From: CAZMXP01 sp964570285
GTDB lineage: Bacteria > Planctomycetota > PLA2
NCBI GenBank assembly: GCA_964570285.1
Contig: CAZMXP010000002.1
Span: forward strand, 124,001-188,000
Direction of reading: 5' to 3'
DNA: 64,000 nt
The translations under genes and the position numbers were made by a program. Shown one piece after another: positions 34,630 to 43,716 of the stretch (the first letter of the stretch is position 1; the number at the start of each line of letters is the position of its first letter). The notes beneath the pieces are model-generated. The model was not told where the DNA came from. It saw only the letters and a program-made list of their open reading frames with translations, and made no database searches.

Positions 34630-35604
34630 ATGCACAAAGCGATGCTGATTCTTCCCGCCGTGCTTGTCGCCGGACTCGCGCTCGCCCAGCAGGCGGCGCC
34701 GAGCGCCGAGGAGTTGATCCTGAAACTCGGGTCGGAGGAGTACGCCGTCCGGGAGGACGCGACCAAGCGCCTCGTCGAGATGGGCGAGAAGGCGATCCCC
34801 GCGCTCGAGAAGGCGCTGCAGTCGAACGATGTCGAGGTGCGCATGCGCGCCGGCCGCGCGCTGCGCGCGATCCGCGATCCGAAGGGGGGGAGGGAGAGCG
34901 TCGATGTCGAGGGCGACTCGCCGGTGCCGGAGTCGCCGCGCCAGGGGATGCGCAACCGCAACCAGAGCTACAGCATCGAGATGCGCGACGGCCGCGTGAA
35001 GGTGCGCGTCAAGGAGGTCGTGGACGGCAAGGAGCAGACGCGCGAGTACGAGGGCGAGTCGATCGAGCAGCTCAAGAAGGACCACCCCGAGCTCGCGGAC
35101 GTGCTGGGCGGTTTCCGCCTCCACGTGGGTCCCGGGGCGGGCGCGGGCCGGCCGGACTTCGACATCGAGAAGTTCTGGAGCGAGTGGAACAAGGACTTCG
35201 ACGAGGACTTCTGGAAGAACTTCCAGCGCGACCAGGAGCGCACGGAGAAGTGGTTCCGGCGCCTGCAGGAGCAGCGCCAGCGCATGATGGAGGAGTTGCG
35301 CCAGCGCTTCGACACGACGGCGCAGGGCGCGCTGCTCGGCGCCCGCGTGACGCGGCCGGAGGAGGTCCTCGACGCCCAGCTCGAGCTGCGCGGCAAGGGC
35401 CTCGTCGTCGACAGCGTCGACCCGGGATCGCTCGCGGACCGCCTCGGCATGCAGCGCTTCGACATCCTGATCGAGCTCGCCGGCCGGGAGATCGCGGGCG
35501 CCGCCGACGTGGGCGCCGTGCTGCGCGGCCGCAAGGAGGGCGACCCGCTCGCCGCGAAGGTCATCCGCCGCGGTCGTCCGGTGGAGCTGAAGAGCCCGTC
35601 GTAG
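34630..35604 (+). CDS. Secreted protein with HEAT-like repeats and a C-terminal PDZ domain
   Basis: The product of 324 residues starts MHKAMLILPAVLVAGLALA, a Sec signal. Residues about 22-80 form HEAT-like helices (EEYAVREDATKRLVEMGEKAIPALEKALQSNDVEVRMRAGRALRAI). A charged, aromatic-rich helical middle (about 150-235) follows, then a PDZ domain (about 240-324: LVVDSVDPGSLADRLGMQRFDILIELAGREI). No protease residues are seen. It may be an envelope scaffold. The same HEAT theme appears in the selenoprotein at 5266 and the VWA protein at 52552. Confidence 0.75.
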   Translation: MHKAMLILPAVLVAGLALAQQAAPSAEELILKLGSEEYAVREDATKRLVEMGEKAIPALEKALQSNDVEVRMRAGRALRAIRDPKGGRESVDVEGDSPVPESPRQGMRNRNQSYSIEMRDGRVKVRVKEVVDGKEQTREYEGESIEQLKKDHPELADVLGGFRLHVGPGAGAGRPDFDIEKFWSEWNKDFDEDFWKNFQRDQERTEKWFRRLQEQRQRMMEELRQRFDTTAQGALLGARVTRPEEVLDAQLELRGKGLVVDSVDPGSLADRLGMQRFDILIELAGREIAGAADVGAVLRGRKEGDPLAAKVIRRGRPVELKSPS

Positions 35605-35818
35605 GCGCGACGGGCGCTGTGCCCTGCAGGCGTGAACAGCGCGAGGTTCGCCGTGCCGGCTCCTCTCGCTGTCGAGCGCGAGATAGGATGCCGCGAAGGC
35701 GCAGGCTGGCTCGATCGCCGGCCCCCTCGTGGCACGGCTGGACTTGACTTCCCGAGAGCAGACCCCCGCGCGACCGCGGCGAAGCGCGCGCCTCGATCGA
35801 CTCCCGCCCATCGCGCTA

Positions 35819-35893
35819 GGGTTAGCAGCACTTCCGGGCCGACCGGCATCCGACCTCTCCCGTCGGCCTCCAGCCCGGAAGTGCTGCTAACCC
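35819..35893 (-). repeat. Long palindromic hairpin at the end of the KAS III gene
   Basis: Two perfectly complementary 21-base arms (35819-35839 and 35873-35893) flank a 33-base centre that has its own GGCCGAC/GTCGGCC pairing. The right arm includes the TAG stop of the KAS III gene (35889-35887). There is no T tract. The design resembles the stop-adjoining hairpins at 14706 and 52250 but the sequence differs. Confidence 0.7.
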
Positions 35894-37026
35894 GCGTGCA
35901 CGAAGCCGACCGCGCCGTAGAGGTAGCCGGCGCCGATGCTCGGCAGCACGACGAGGTCGCCCTTTCGGACCGGGTCGGGGACCTCGCGGATCGCGAGGAT
36001 GCGCTCGGTCCCGGGTTCGCGGTCCACCTCGTAGTTGCCCTGCCGCATCGCGAAGTCGAGCGCGATCAGGTTGCTCGCCGCGCTGATGTTGCCGACCTTG
36101 TAGACCGTCTTCGTGACCTGCTTCGCGTTCGTGCCGAGCTTCCTCGAGAGGCCGTCCACGATGCGGCCGTTGGCCTGGTGCGGCACGACGCGCAGCCGCG
36201 CGCGGATCTCCTCCATCTCGCCGTCCGTGGCCTCGGGCGCGCCGCCGCCGAAGCCGAGCACGCGCTTGACACTGTCGGCCATCGCGTGCACCGCGTTGCG
36301 CAGCACGCTCGGGCCGCTCGTCATCCGCAGGTAGGTGCGCTGCACCGTCGGCTCGCGCCCCTCCCCGCCCGGATCGGCCGGCGTCGACGTGAACGGCAGG
36401 TTCGCGTTGTCCATCGTGATGTTCTCGGCGTTGAAATCGAAGCCGAGGTAGGGGGGCAGCATCCCCCCGGCGCCCCCCTCCGTCCGGCCGAGCAGCACGG
36501 CGCCCGCGCCGTCGCCGAAGAGGATCGCCGTCAACGGGTCGCCGTAGTCGAGCGTCGGCGAGATCGTCTCCGACCCGATGACGAGGATGCGCCGCATCGC
36601 GCCGCAGGCGAGCAGCCCGAACGCCTGCGCCATGCCGTAGATCGACCCGGCGCAGGCCGCCGTCAGCGTGTACGAGGGCGTCGCCTTCGCGCCGATCATG
36701 TCGGCGAGCAGCACGTGGTCGCCCGGCACGCACGCCGACGGCGTGAACGACGCGTGCACGATCAGGTCGAGGTCGGTCGCCTTCACGCCCGCCATCTCCA
36801 GCGCGCCCCGCGCCGCCGCCGCCCCCATGTGCGCCGCGGTCTCGCCGTCGGCGATGTAGCGCCGCTCGTGGATGTGCGTCACGCGATCGACCCAGGTGCC
36901 GAAGTCGCCGCTCGCCTCGTCGTAGTTGCGCACGAGACCGCGCAGCATGCCGTTCGTGATGCACCGGGAGGGCAGGTAGGAGCCGGTCCCGAGGACGGTC
37001 ACGGACCGGTCGAGGGTGGCTTTCAT
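35887..37026 (-). CDS. 3-oxoacyl-ACP synthase III family protein
   Basis: The product of 379 residues is a KAS III-type thiolase-fold enzyme with the full triad: Cys125 in LTAACAGSIYG, His283 in VVPHQANGRIVD and Asn313 in GNISAASN. It would condense an acyl-CoA starter with malonyl-ACP. At 379 residues it is about 60 longer than FabH of E. coli, with an insertion near residues 185-235, so it may be a side-pathway KAS III rather than the housekeeping FabH. No acp or fab genes are adjacent, although accA is nearby on the other strand. The ATG at 37026 precedes the first conserved strand. Confidence 0.85.
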   Translation of the reverse strand: MKATLDRSVTVLGTGSYLPSRCITNGMLRGLVRNYDEASGDFGTWVDRVTHIHERRYIADGETAAHMGAAAARGALEMAGVKATDLDLIVHASFTPSACVPGDHVLLADMIGAKATPSYTLTAACAGSIYGMAQAFGLLACGAMRRILVIGSETISPTLDYGDPLTAILFGDGAGAVLLGRTEGGAGGMLPPYLGFDFNAENITMDNANLPFTSTPADPGGEGREPTVQRTYLRMTSGPSVLRNAVHAMADSVKRVLGFGGGAPEATDGEMEEIRARLRVVPHQANGRIVDGLSRKLGTNAKQVTKTVYKVGNISAASNLIALDFAMRQGNYEVDREPGTERILAIREVPDPVRKGDLVVLPSIGAGYLYGAVGFVHAG

Positions 37027-37117
37027 CGGGATTCCGGGGGGGCGCGGGGGCAGAAACGCCACTATACTTCCCGCCCGCGCGGGTCGCAATGTCGCCTCCG
37101 GCGGTTAGCCTCCCGCC

Positions 37118-39877
37118 GTGGCCCGGCAACTGCTCCTCGGGCGGGCCGGCAGCGGGAAGACCCACGCCTGCCTCGACCTGCTCACGAAGTCCCTGCGCTC
37201 GGGAGGGCATCCGCTGCTGCTCGTGCCCACCTACGGCCAGGCCGAGCACCTGCGCACGCTGCTGCTCGACCGCGCGGGGGGCATCGCGGCCCGCTGCGTC
37301 GAGACCTTCACCTCGCTCGCGGAGCGGGTGCTGGCGCGGCGGCTGAGCGGGCTCGTGCCGGTCGCCGTGCGCGACCGGATCGCCGAGCGGGTGCTGGGCG
37401 AGTTCTTCCCGCGGGCCGCCGGGCAGCCGGGCTTTCGCGCGGAGTTCCTCGCCGCGGTCAAGGAGGCGAAGGACCAGGGGATCGACGCGGCCGCCGCGCT
37501 CGTGCATGCGCGGGCGCACTTCGCCGAGGGGGGCCGCGGGCGCCTCTTCTTCGAGGCGTTCGCGCGCTACGCGGCGGAGTTCCCGGGCCCCGACCACGAG
37601 GACCTGCTGCTGCGCACGCGCGACCTGCTCGCGGCCGGAGGGCCGGCCCTCGACCTGCTGCTGCTCGACGGCTTCCACGACTTCACGCCGGTGCAGCGCG
37701 AGATCGTCGAGCGGCTCTCCTCGCGCGCGCGCGAGACCGTGGTCACGCTGCCGCTCGACCCCGACGAGCCCGGGGACTCCATCTTCGCGACCGCCGCGCG
37801 CACCGCCCTCGCCTTCGACGGCTACGAACGGCGCGAACTGCGCGGCAACCGGCGCGCGGAGGGCGCGCTCGCCTTCCTCGAGCGGCGCCTCTTCCGCGAA
37901 CCCGCGGGGACGGCCGCCGCCGGCGCGATCGAGCGGTGGGCCTGCGCGTCCGACGAGGACGAGGCCGACCGCCTCGCGCGCCACGTGAAGCGGAGCGGAC
38001 GGCCCTACGAGGACTTCCTGCTGCTCCGCCGCACCTTCGACGGCGTGCACGCGCTCTACCGGGCCGCGTTCGAGCGCCACGGCGTCCCGCTGCGCTTCTT
38101 CGGGAGCGAGCCCCTCGGGGAGACCCCCGCCGCGCGCGCGGCGGTCCTCTTCCTGCGGTCGCTCGCGGCGCCGCTCGACGGGCAGGACCTCCTCTCGCTG
38201 CTGCGCTCGCCCTACCTGCTCGACGGCCCCGCCCCGGAGGCGGTCGACGCGCTCGCGCGCGGCCTCCGCACCGAGGGCGCCTTCGAGAGCCCGTGGATGC
38301 CGCCGGCGACGGGGGCGCTGGTGCCGCTGCTGCGCCGCCACCTCGGGGTCGGGCGCGCGCTGCTCGCGCGGCCCGACGGCGACGACGACCTCGCGCGTGC
38401 CGCGAGCCTCTTCGAGACGCTGCTCGAGGAGGCCGAGGCGCTCGCCGCGATGCCGCGGGCGGAGGCGGCGCTGCGCCTCGCGCGGCGCGTGCCGCTGCTG
38501 CGCGGCAGCGCCCCCGACCGGCGCCACGCGTGCGTCTACGCCGTCGAGGCGATGGACGCGCGCCAGTGGGAGAAGCCGGTCGTGCTCGTGAGCGGGCTCG
38601 GCGCGGAGCACTTCCCGCGGCAGGTGCGCGAGGACCTCTTCCTGCGCGACGACGAGAGGCGCGCGCTCGCGTCGGAGCGCTCCGTCGTGCTGCCGCCGCG
38701 CGTGCACAGGGAGGACGAGGAGCGCTACCTCTTCTACGTCGCCCTGACCCGCGCGCGCGAGGCGATGGTCCTCAGCCATGCCGCGTTCGACGAGGAGGGG
38801 GTCCCCCGCGCCCCCTCCCCCTACCTCGACGAGGCGGTGCTGCACCTGCGCGACCTGCCTTCGCGCGAGATCGGGCTCGCGCAGCAGTTCGCGTGGCCCG
38901 GCGACGCCGTCGGTCCGCGCGACCTGCTGCCGCTCGTGGCCGACGGGCTCGCGCGCGCCGACCGCGGCGAGGGCGCGCTCGCGGCCGCGCTGCACGACAT
39001 GGGCGCCGTCGAGCGGCCGCTCCTCGCGTGGCCCCGGCGGCTCGAGCTGATGCGCGCGCGGCCCATCGCCGGGCTCGGCGACGAGGCCGTCGCGAGCCTG
39101 AGCGCGTCGTCGATCAACGCGTTCCTGCGCTGCCCCTACCTGCTGCTGATGCGGCGCGTGCTCGCGGTGGAGCCGCCGCGCGAGCGCGAACTCGATCCGC
39201 TGCTGCGCGGGACGATCATGCACAGGGCCCTCGAGCGCGCCGCGGTGGAACGGGGGGGGGATCCGGGGGCCATCTTCGACGAGGTCTTCGCGGAGGAGAC
39301 GCGGGCGCTGCGCCTCGGCCTGGATCAGGAGGCGCAGCGGCGCTGGATGCGCCGCGCGGTGGTGCGCGCGGCGGCGGAGCTGCGCGGGCAGCCGGTCGAG
39401 AGCGTCGAGCAGGCGTTCTCCATCGAGAGCGACGGCGTCCTGCTGCGCGGGCAGATCGACCGCATCGACCGGCTGCCGCAGGGGCAGGTCGTGCGCGACT
39501 ACAAGTCGGGCAAGCCGGACCTCAAGGCGGCGCTCGCGTTCGAGGATGTCCAGCTCGACCTCTACCTGCTCGCGCTGCCGGGGGCGGTGGGTGCCTTCTT
39601 CGAGCGGCTCCGGGCCGGGGACCGCGTCGGGTTCGTGCGCGACGACGTCGGGGGGGGCAAGGGGGTCGAGACCTTCACGCAGCAGGAGCTCGACGCGCGC
39701 CGGGAGCGCATGCGCGGGATCATCCGCCGGACGGCGGAGGTCGCCCGGCGCGGCGCGCTCGCGGTGGCGCCGAGGGACCCGGAGCGCTGCGCGCGCACGC
39801 AGTGCGACGGCTACGACCTCTGCCGCGTCCCCCGCGCGCGCTGGCTCGAGAAGCGGAGCCGGGAGGCGCCGCCGTGA
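37118..39877 (+). CDS. AddB-like helicase/nuclease subunit
   Basis: The product of 919 residues starts with GTG (37118). The N-terminal ATPase-like part has LLLGRAGSGKTHACLDLL (Walker A, about residues 6-23). The C-terminal third is a PD-(D/E)XK nuclease (RGTIMHRALE; GQIDRIDRLPQGQVVRDYKSGKPD with Asp, Asp and Lys) flanked by cysteines of a probable iron-sulfur cluster (FLRCPYLLL and CxxxxCxxxxxC in CARTQCDGYDLC). This is the AddB pattern. With the next gene it should resect double-strand ends for recombination. It is coupled to that gene by a GTGA overlap. Confidence 0.85.
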   Translation: MARQLLLGRAGSGKTHACLDLLTKSLRSGGHPLLLVPTYGQAEHLRTLLLDRAGGIAARCVETFTSLAERVLARRLSGLVPVAVRDRIAERVLGEFFPRAAGQPGFRAEFLAAVKEAKDQGIDAAAALVHARAHFAEGGRGRLFFEAFARYAAEFPGPDHEDLLLRTRDLLAAGGPALDLLLLDGFHDFTPVQREIVERLSSRARETVVTLPLDPDEPGDSIFATAARTALAFDGYERRELRGNRRAEGALAFLERRLFREPAGTAAAGAIERWACASDEDEADRLARHVKRSGRPYEDFLLLRRTFDGVHALYRAAFERHGVPLRFFGSEPLGETPAARAAVLFLRSLAAPLDGQDLLSLLRSPYLLDGPAPEAVDALARGLRTEGAFESPWMPPATGALVPLLRRHLGVGRALLARPDGDDDLARAASLFETLLEEAEALAAMPRAEAALRLARRVPLLRGSAPDRRHACVYAVEAMDARQWEKPVVLVSGLGAEHFPRQVREDLFLRDDERRALASERSVVLPPRVHREDEERYLFYVALTRAREAMVLSHAAFDEEGVPRAPSPYLDEAVLHLRDLPSREIGLAQQFAWPGDAVGPRDLLPLVADGLARADRGEGALAAALHDMGAVERPLLAWPRRLELMRARPIAGLGDEAVASLSASSINAFLRCPYLLLMRRVLAVEPPRERELDPLLRGTIMHRALERAAVERGGDPGAIFDEVFAEETRALRLGLDQEAQRRWMRRAVVRAAAELRGQPVESVEQAFSIESDGVLLRGQIDRIDRLPQGQVVRDYKSGKPDLKAALAFEDVQLDLYLLALPGAVGAFFERLRAGDRVGFVRDDVGGGKGVETFTQQELDARRERMRGIIRRTAEVARRGALAVAPRDPERCARTQCDGYDLCRVPRARWLEKRSREAPP

Positions 39878-42800
39878 AGCTCACCGCCGAGCAGGCCGCC
39901 GCGGCGGAGTCGCGCGAGCCGCGCGTCGCCGTCGTCGCCGGCGCGGGCACCGGCAAGACGCGGGTGCTCACCGAACGCTACCGGATCCTCGTGCTCGAGC
40001 GGGAGATCGTGCCGCGCCGCATCCTCGCGCTGACCTTCACGGAGAAGGCGGCGCGGGAGATGAAGCAGAGGATCCGGAAGGCGCTCCTGGACCGGGGCCG
40101 GCGCGACCTCGCGCGGGCGACGGAGTTCGCGCCGATCTCGACGATCCACTCGTTCCTCGCGCGCGTGCTGCGCGAGCGCGCGCTCGACGCGGGCCTCGAC
40201 CCGCGCTTCGCGATCTGCGACGAGATGACCGCCGACCTGCTGCTCGAGGAGTCGATGGTCGCGGCCCTCGACGCGCTGCCGGAGGGGCAGCGCTCGGCGC
40301 TCGTCGACCTCTCCGGCGGCGAGGAGTGGCTCCTGTCGCTCTACCTCGCCGCGCGCGCGACGCCGCTCGCGATGGGGGAGCTCAGGCCCGTCGACCTCGA
40401 CGAGCCCGCCTTCCGCGCGAGGCTCGCGCGCTTCCTCGACGCGGCGTCGCGGCAGCGCGCGGACGGCAAGACCGGCGAGAGGCTCGAGAAGCTGCGCTCG
40501 ATGGCCGACGCGCTGCGCGAACTCGATCCGTCGATGGCGCCGGACTTCCGCGAGGCGGTCAAGGGGAACGTCGCGCGCGCGCAGGGCGACCTCTTCCGCG
40601 AGGGGAAGGAGCTCGCGGCGGAGTATGCGGCGCTCGAGCACCGCGAGGCGGCGCGCGCGGCCGGCGAGGCCGTTGCGGCGCTGCTCGTCCGCCTCGACGC
40701 GGAGTTCACGGCGCGCAAGCGGGAGGAGGGGCTGCTCGACTTCGCCGACCTCGAACGGGAGGGGCTCGGCCTGCTGCGCCAGCCCGTGGGGCTGGAGATC
40801 GCGGGCGAGTACGACGAGCTTCTCGTGGACGAGTACCAGGACACGAGCCGCATCCAGGAGGCGATCCTCGGCGAGATCGCGCGCCGCGCGCGCCCCTTCG
40901 GCGTCGGGGACGCGAAGCAGTCCATCTACCGCTTCCGCTACGCCGACGCGTCGGTCTTCTCGGCCTTCCGCGGCGGCGCGAGCCGCTACGAGCTGAGCGG
41001 CTCCTTCCGCAGCCGGCCGGAGGTCGTCCGGTTCACGAACGCGCTCTTCCGCGGCCTCTTCGCCGCGGGCGAGGTCGAGGCGCAGGACCTGCGCGCCGAG
41101 GCGGCCTTCCGCGAGAAGCCGCAGCCGTCGGTCGAGCTGCTCTCGCCCGAGGGGGCGGACGCCGCCGACGGCCGGCGCAAGGAGGCGCGGGCGCTCGCGC
41201 AGCGGCTGCGCGAGATCGTCGAGGGCGATCCCGTCCCGCGCACGCGCGCCGACCGGCCCGAGGGGCCGCTGCGCTACGGCGACTGCGCGCTGCTGCTGCG
41301 CGCGACGACGCACCTCCCGGTCTACGAGCGCGCGCTCGCCGACGCGGGCGTGCCCTACGTCGTCGTCAAGGGGCGCGGCTACTACGCCGCGCGCGAGGTC
41401 GTCGATCTCGCCCAGCTCCTGCTGCTGCTCGGCGACCCGCACGACCGCTACCGGGCCGTCGCGGTGCTCACGTCGCTGCTCTGCGGCGTGCCCGAGGGCG
41501 ACCTCGTGCGCATCCCGAGGGACGCCTGCCTGCCGCTCTTCGCGCTCGACGGGGAGCGCCCGGCGCTCGTGCCGGAGGAGCGCTGGCAGCGGCTCCGCAC
41601 CTTCGCCTCGCGCTTCGCCCGCTGGCGCGCGCTCTCGGGCGTCCGCGACACCGGCGACCTCGTCGAGACGATCCTCGCCGAGACGCGCTTCCACGAGCTG
41701 CTCCTGCTCGAGCCCGACGGCCGCCGCCGCCACGCGAATCTGCAGAAGGCGGTGCGCCGCGCGCGCGCGGGCCGGGAGGATCCCGCGTCGTTCGCGCGGG
41801 CGCTGCTCGAGTTCCGCGAGCGGGAGAGGCGCGAGAGCGAGGCGCCGATCGCCGCGGAGACCGACGACGCGGTCAAGGTGATGACGGTGCACGCGAGCAA
41901 GGGGCTCGAATTCCCGCTCGTCGCGGTGGGGGACCTGACGGCGGTGCGCCACCGCGGCGGCAGCGGACCCATCCTCCATCCCGACGGGCGCTTCGGCTTC
42001 CGCCTGCGCGGCGACGACGACTCGATCGAGCCGCCCGGCTTCGCCGACCTGAGGGAGTGGAACCAGGCGCAGGAGGAGAACGAGGACCTGCGCGTGCTCT
42101 ACGTCGCCTTCACGCGCGCCGAGGAGCACCTGATCCTCTCGGGCGCGCGCTACCCCCGATCGTCGCCCTTCCCCGGCAACCTGCTCGACGCGCCGCCGGA
42201 GGGCGTGGTCCGGCTCGACGAGCGGCCGCTGGTCGCGCGCCGCCGCGACCGCCGCACGGCCGCGAGGGTGCGCGCCGCGCTCCGCCGCTCCGCCCCCCTG
42301 CCCCCCGACCTTCCGCGCGACCGGGAGGGCGCGCGCGAACTGCTCGACCGCATCGCTGCGATCCAGCCGCCCCCCCGCGACGACGCGCCCTACATCGCCG
42401 CCGCCGCCGACCTGCTCGAGTTCGACCGCTGCCCGCGGCGTTACCGCCTGCGGCGCATGCTCGGCATCGAGTTCGAGGCCGGCGACGAGCCGGAGGCGTT
42501 CCCGGAGGAGCGGTCGCGGCGCACGCTCGGCACGGTCTTCCACGAGATCCTGAAGGAGGGGGGCCCGGGGGGAGTCCCCGACGATTCCGTGCTGCGCGCC
42601 CACCTGCCGCACGCGACCCACGCCGAACTCGACAAGCTCCGCGCCTGGTGCCTATGGCTTTCCGAGCAGCCGCTCGCGAAGCGGCTGACCGGAAAGCCGC
42701 AGCACCGCGAGATGCCCTTCCTCGCGCGCCTCGGCGGACTGCCGGTCCGCGGTGTCATCGACCTCTACTGCCCCGACCCTCCGCTGCTGCTCGACTACAA

Positions 42801-43083
42801 GACCTCGCGCGAGGCGCGGCCCGACGAGTACCGCGCGCAGATGGCGATCTATCTCGGCGCGCTGGCGGCGCTCGGCTTTCCCGCGCCGGACCGCGCCCAC
42901 CTCGTCTATGTCGATGCGGAAGCCGTCTGCGAGGTGGAGGCGGAGCCCGTGGGGCCGCTCATCGGCCGCTTTCTCGCGGCGCATCGGGCGGGGGGGGGCT
43001 TTGCGCCCGCCCCCGGGCCTCCCTGCCGCCACTGCGACTTCCGCGACGTCTGCCTTGCCGACGGAGTGAACCTGCCTCCTTGA
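39874..43083 (+). CDS. AddA-like UvrD-family helicase/nuclease
   Basis: The product of 1069 residues starts with GTG at 39874 overlapping the previous stop. It has superfamily 1A helicase motifs: VVAGAGTGKTRVL (Walker A, about residues 20-32), ALTFTEKAAREMKQR, LLVDEYQDTSR (Walker B), GDAKQSIYRFR, TVHASKGLEFPLV and LYVAFTRAEEHL. The C-terminal nuclease domain has GVIDLYCPDPPLLLDYKTS. It also has a Cys set (FDRCPRRYRL and CRHCDFRDVC) like iron-sulfur nucleases, which AddA proteins usually lack. It forms the motor subunit with the AddB-like partner. Confidence 0.88.
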   Translation: MKLTAEQAAAAESREPRVAVVAGAGTGKTRVLTERYRILVLEREIVPRRILALTFTEKAAREMKQRIRKALLDRGRRDLARATEFAPISTIHSFLARVLRERALDAGLDPRFAICDEMTADLLLEESMVAALDALPEGQRSALVDLSGGEEWLLSLYLAARATPLAMGELRPVDLDEPAFRARLARFLDAASRQRADGKTGERLEKLRSMADALRELDPSMAPDFREAVKGNVARAQGDLFREGKELAAEYAALEHREAARAAGEAVAALLVRLDAEFTARKREEGLLDFADLEREGLGLLRQPVGLEIAGEYDELLVDEYQDTSRIQEAILGEIARRARPFGVGDAKQSIYRFRYADASVFSAFRGGASRYELSGSFRSRPEVVRFTNALFRGLFAAGEVEAQDLRAEAAFREKPQPSVELLSPEGADAADGRRKEARALAQRLREIVEGDPVPRTRADRPEGPLRYGDCALLLRATTHLPVYERALADAGVPYVVVKGRGYYAAREVVDLAQLLLLLGDPHDRYRAVAVLTSLLCGVPEGDLVRIPRDACLPLFALDGERPALVPEERWQRLRTFASRFARWRALSGVRDTGDLVETILAETRFHELLLLEPDGRRRHANLQKAVRRARAGREDPASFARALLEFRERERRESEAPIAAETDDAVKVMTVHASKGLEFPLVAVGDLTAVRHRGGSGPILHPDGRFGFRLRGDDDSIEPPGFADLREWNQAQEENEDLRVLYVAFTRAEEHLILSGARYPRSSPFPGNLLDAPPEGVVRLDERPLVARRRDRRTAARVRAALRRSAPLPPDLPRDREGARELLDRIAAIQPPPRDDAPYIAAAADLLEFDRCPRRYRLRRMLGIEFEAGDEPEAFPEERSRRTLGTVFHEILKEGGPGGVPDDSVLRAHLPHATHAELDKLRAWCLWLSEQPLAKRLTGKPQHREMPFLARLGGLPVRGVIDLYCPDPPLLLDYKTSREARPDEYRAQMAIYLGALAALGFPAPDRAHLVYVDAEAVCEVEAEPVGPLIGRFLAAHRAGGGFAPAPGPPCRHCDFRDVCLADGVNLPP

Positions 43084-43221
43084 TCTCGTCGAGCCGGCCT
43101 CGTCCAGGGGCCCCGTTGCACCTTGGGCGTCTGGTCCCCGCGAGGATCGGGTGGCCGAACCTCGCGCGCACACCTACGCCGCGCCCCCGCCGTCCCGAGC
43201 ATGGCAGGTTAAGATCCCGGA

Positions 43222-43716
43222 ATGACGACACCCACGATCCAGGTTGGAACCAGGTTCCCGGAGGCCACGCTGCGCACGCTGTCCGCCGAGGGCCCGAAGA
43301 CCGTCTCGACCGGCGAATTCTTCAAGGGAAGGAAGATCGTCGTGCTCGGCGTGCCCGGCGCGTTCACCGGCACGTGCAGCAAGACGCACCTGCCCTCGTT
43401 CCTCGAGCACGCCGCCGCGATCCGGGCGAAGGGCGTCGCCGAGATCGCCTGCGTCGCGGTCAACGACATGTTCGTGCTTGATGCGTGGTCGAAGAGCAGC
43501 GGCGCCGCCGGCAAGGTCACGATGCTCTCCGACGGCAACGGCGAACTCGCCGAGAAGCTCGGCCTCGTGCTCGACGCGAGCGGCCACGGCATGGGCAAGC
43601 GCTTCCAGCGCTTCTCGATGGTCGTCGACAACGGCACCGTGAAGGCGCTGAAGGTCGAGCCGAAGGCGGGCGTCTGCGAGATCACGAACGCGCCGTCGAT
43701 CCTCGCGATGCTATAG
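43222..43716 (+). CDS. Peroxiredoxin, Prx5 type
   Basis: The product of 164 residues has the atypical 2-Cys/Prx5 signature VPGAFTGTCSKTHLPSFLEHA with the peroxidatic Cys52, and a second Cys near 153 (KAGVCEITNA) that could resolve it. It reduces peroxides using glutaredoxin or thioredoxin. It uses cysteine, not selenocysteine, at the active site. The 3' end overlaps the convergent Pnkp gene by 6 bases. Confidence 0.92.
   Translation: MTTPTIQVGTRFPEATLRTLSAEGPKTVSTGEFFKGRKIVVLGVPGAFTGTCSKTHLPSFLEHAAAIRAKGVAEIACVAVNDMFVLDAWSKSSGAAGKVTMLSDGNGELAEKLGLVLDASGHGMGKRFQRFSMVVDNGTVKALKVEPKAGVCEITNAPSILAML

Noticed and set aside
35632..43083. A very long plus-strand open frame (about 2480 codons) covering the KAS III and AddB regions
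   Set aside because: Only its last 1069 codons are a real gene (AddA-like). The rest is an antisense or out-of-frame shadow produced by high GC, with Arg/Ala/Pro/Gly-rich nonsense, while the KAS III and AddB frames have clear motifs.
43222..43716. Peroxiredoxin as a further selenoprotein
   Set aside because: The peroxidatic residue is encoded by TGC (Cys52) and there is no internal UGA.
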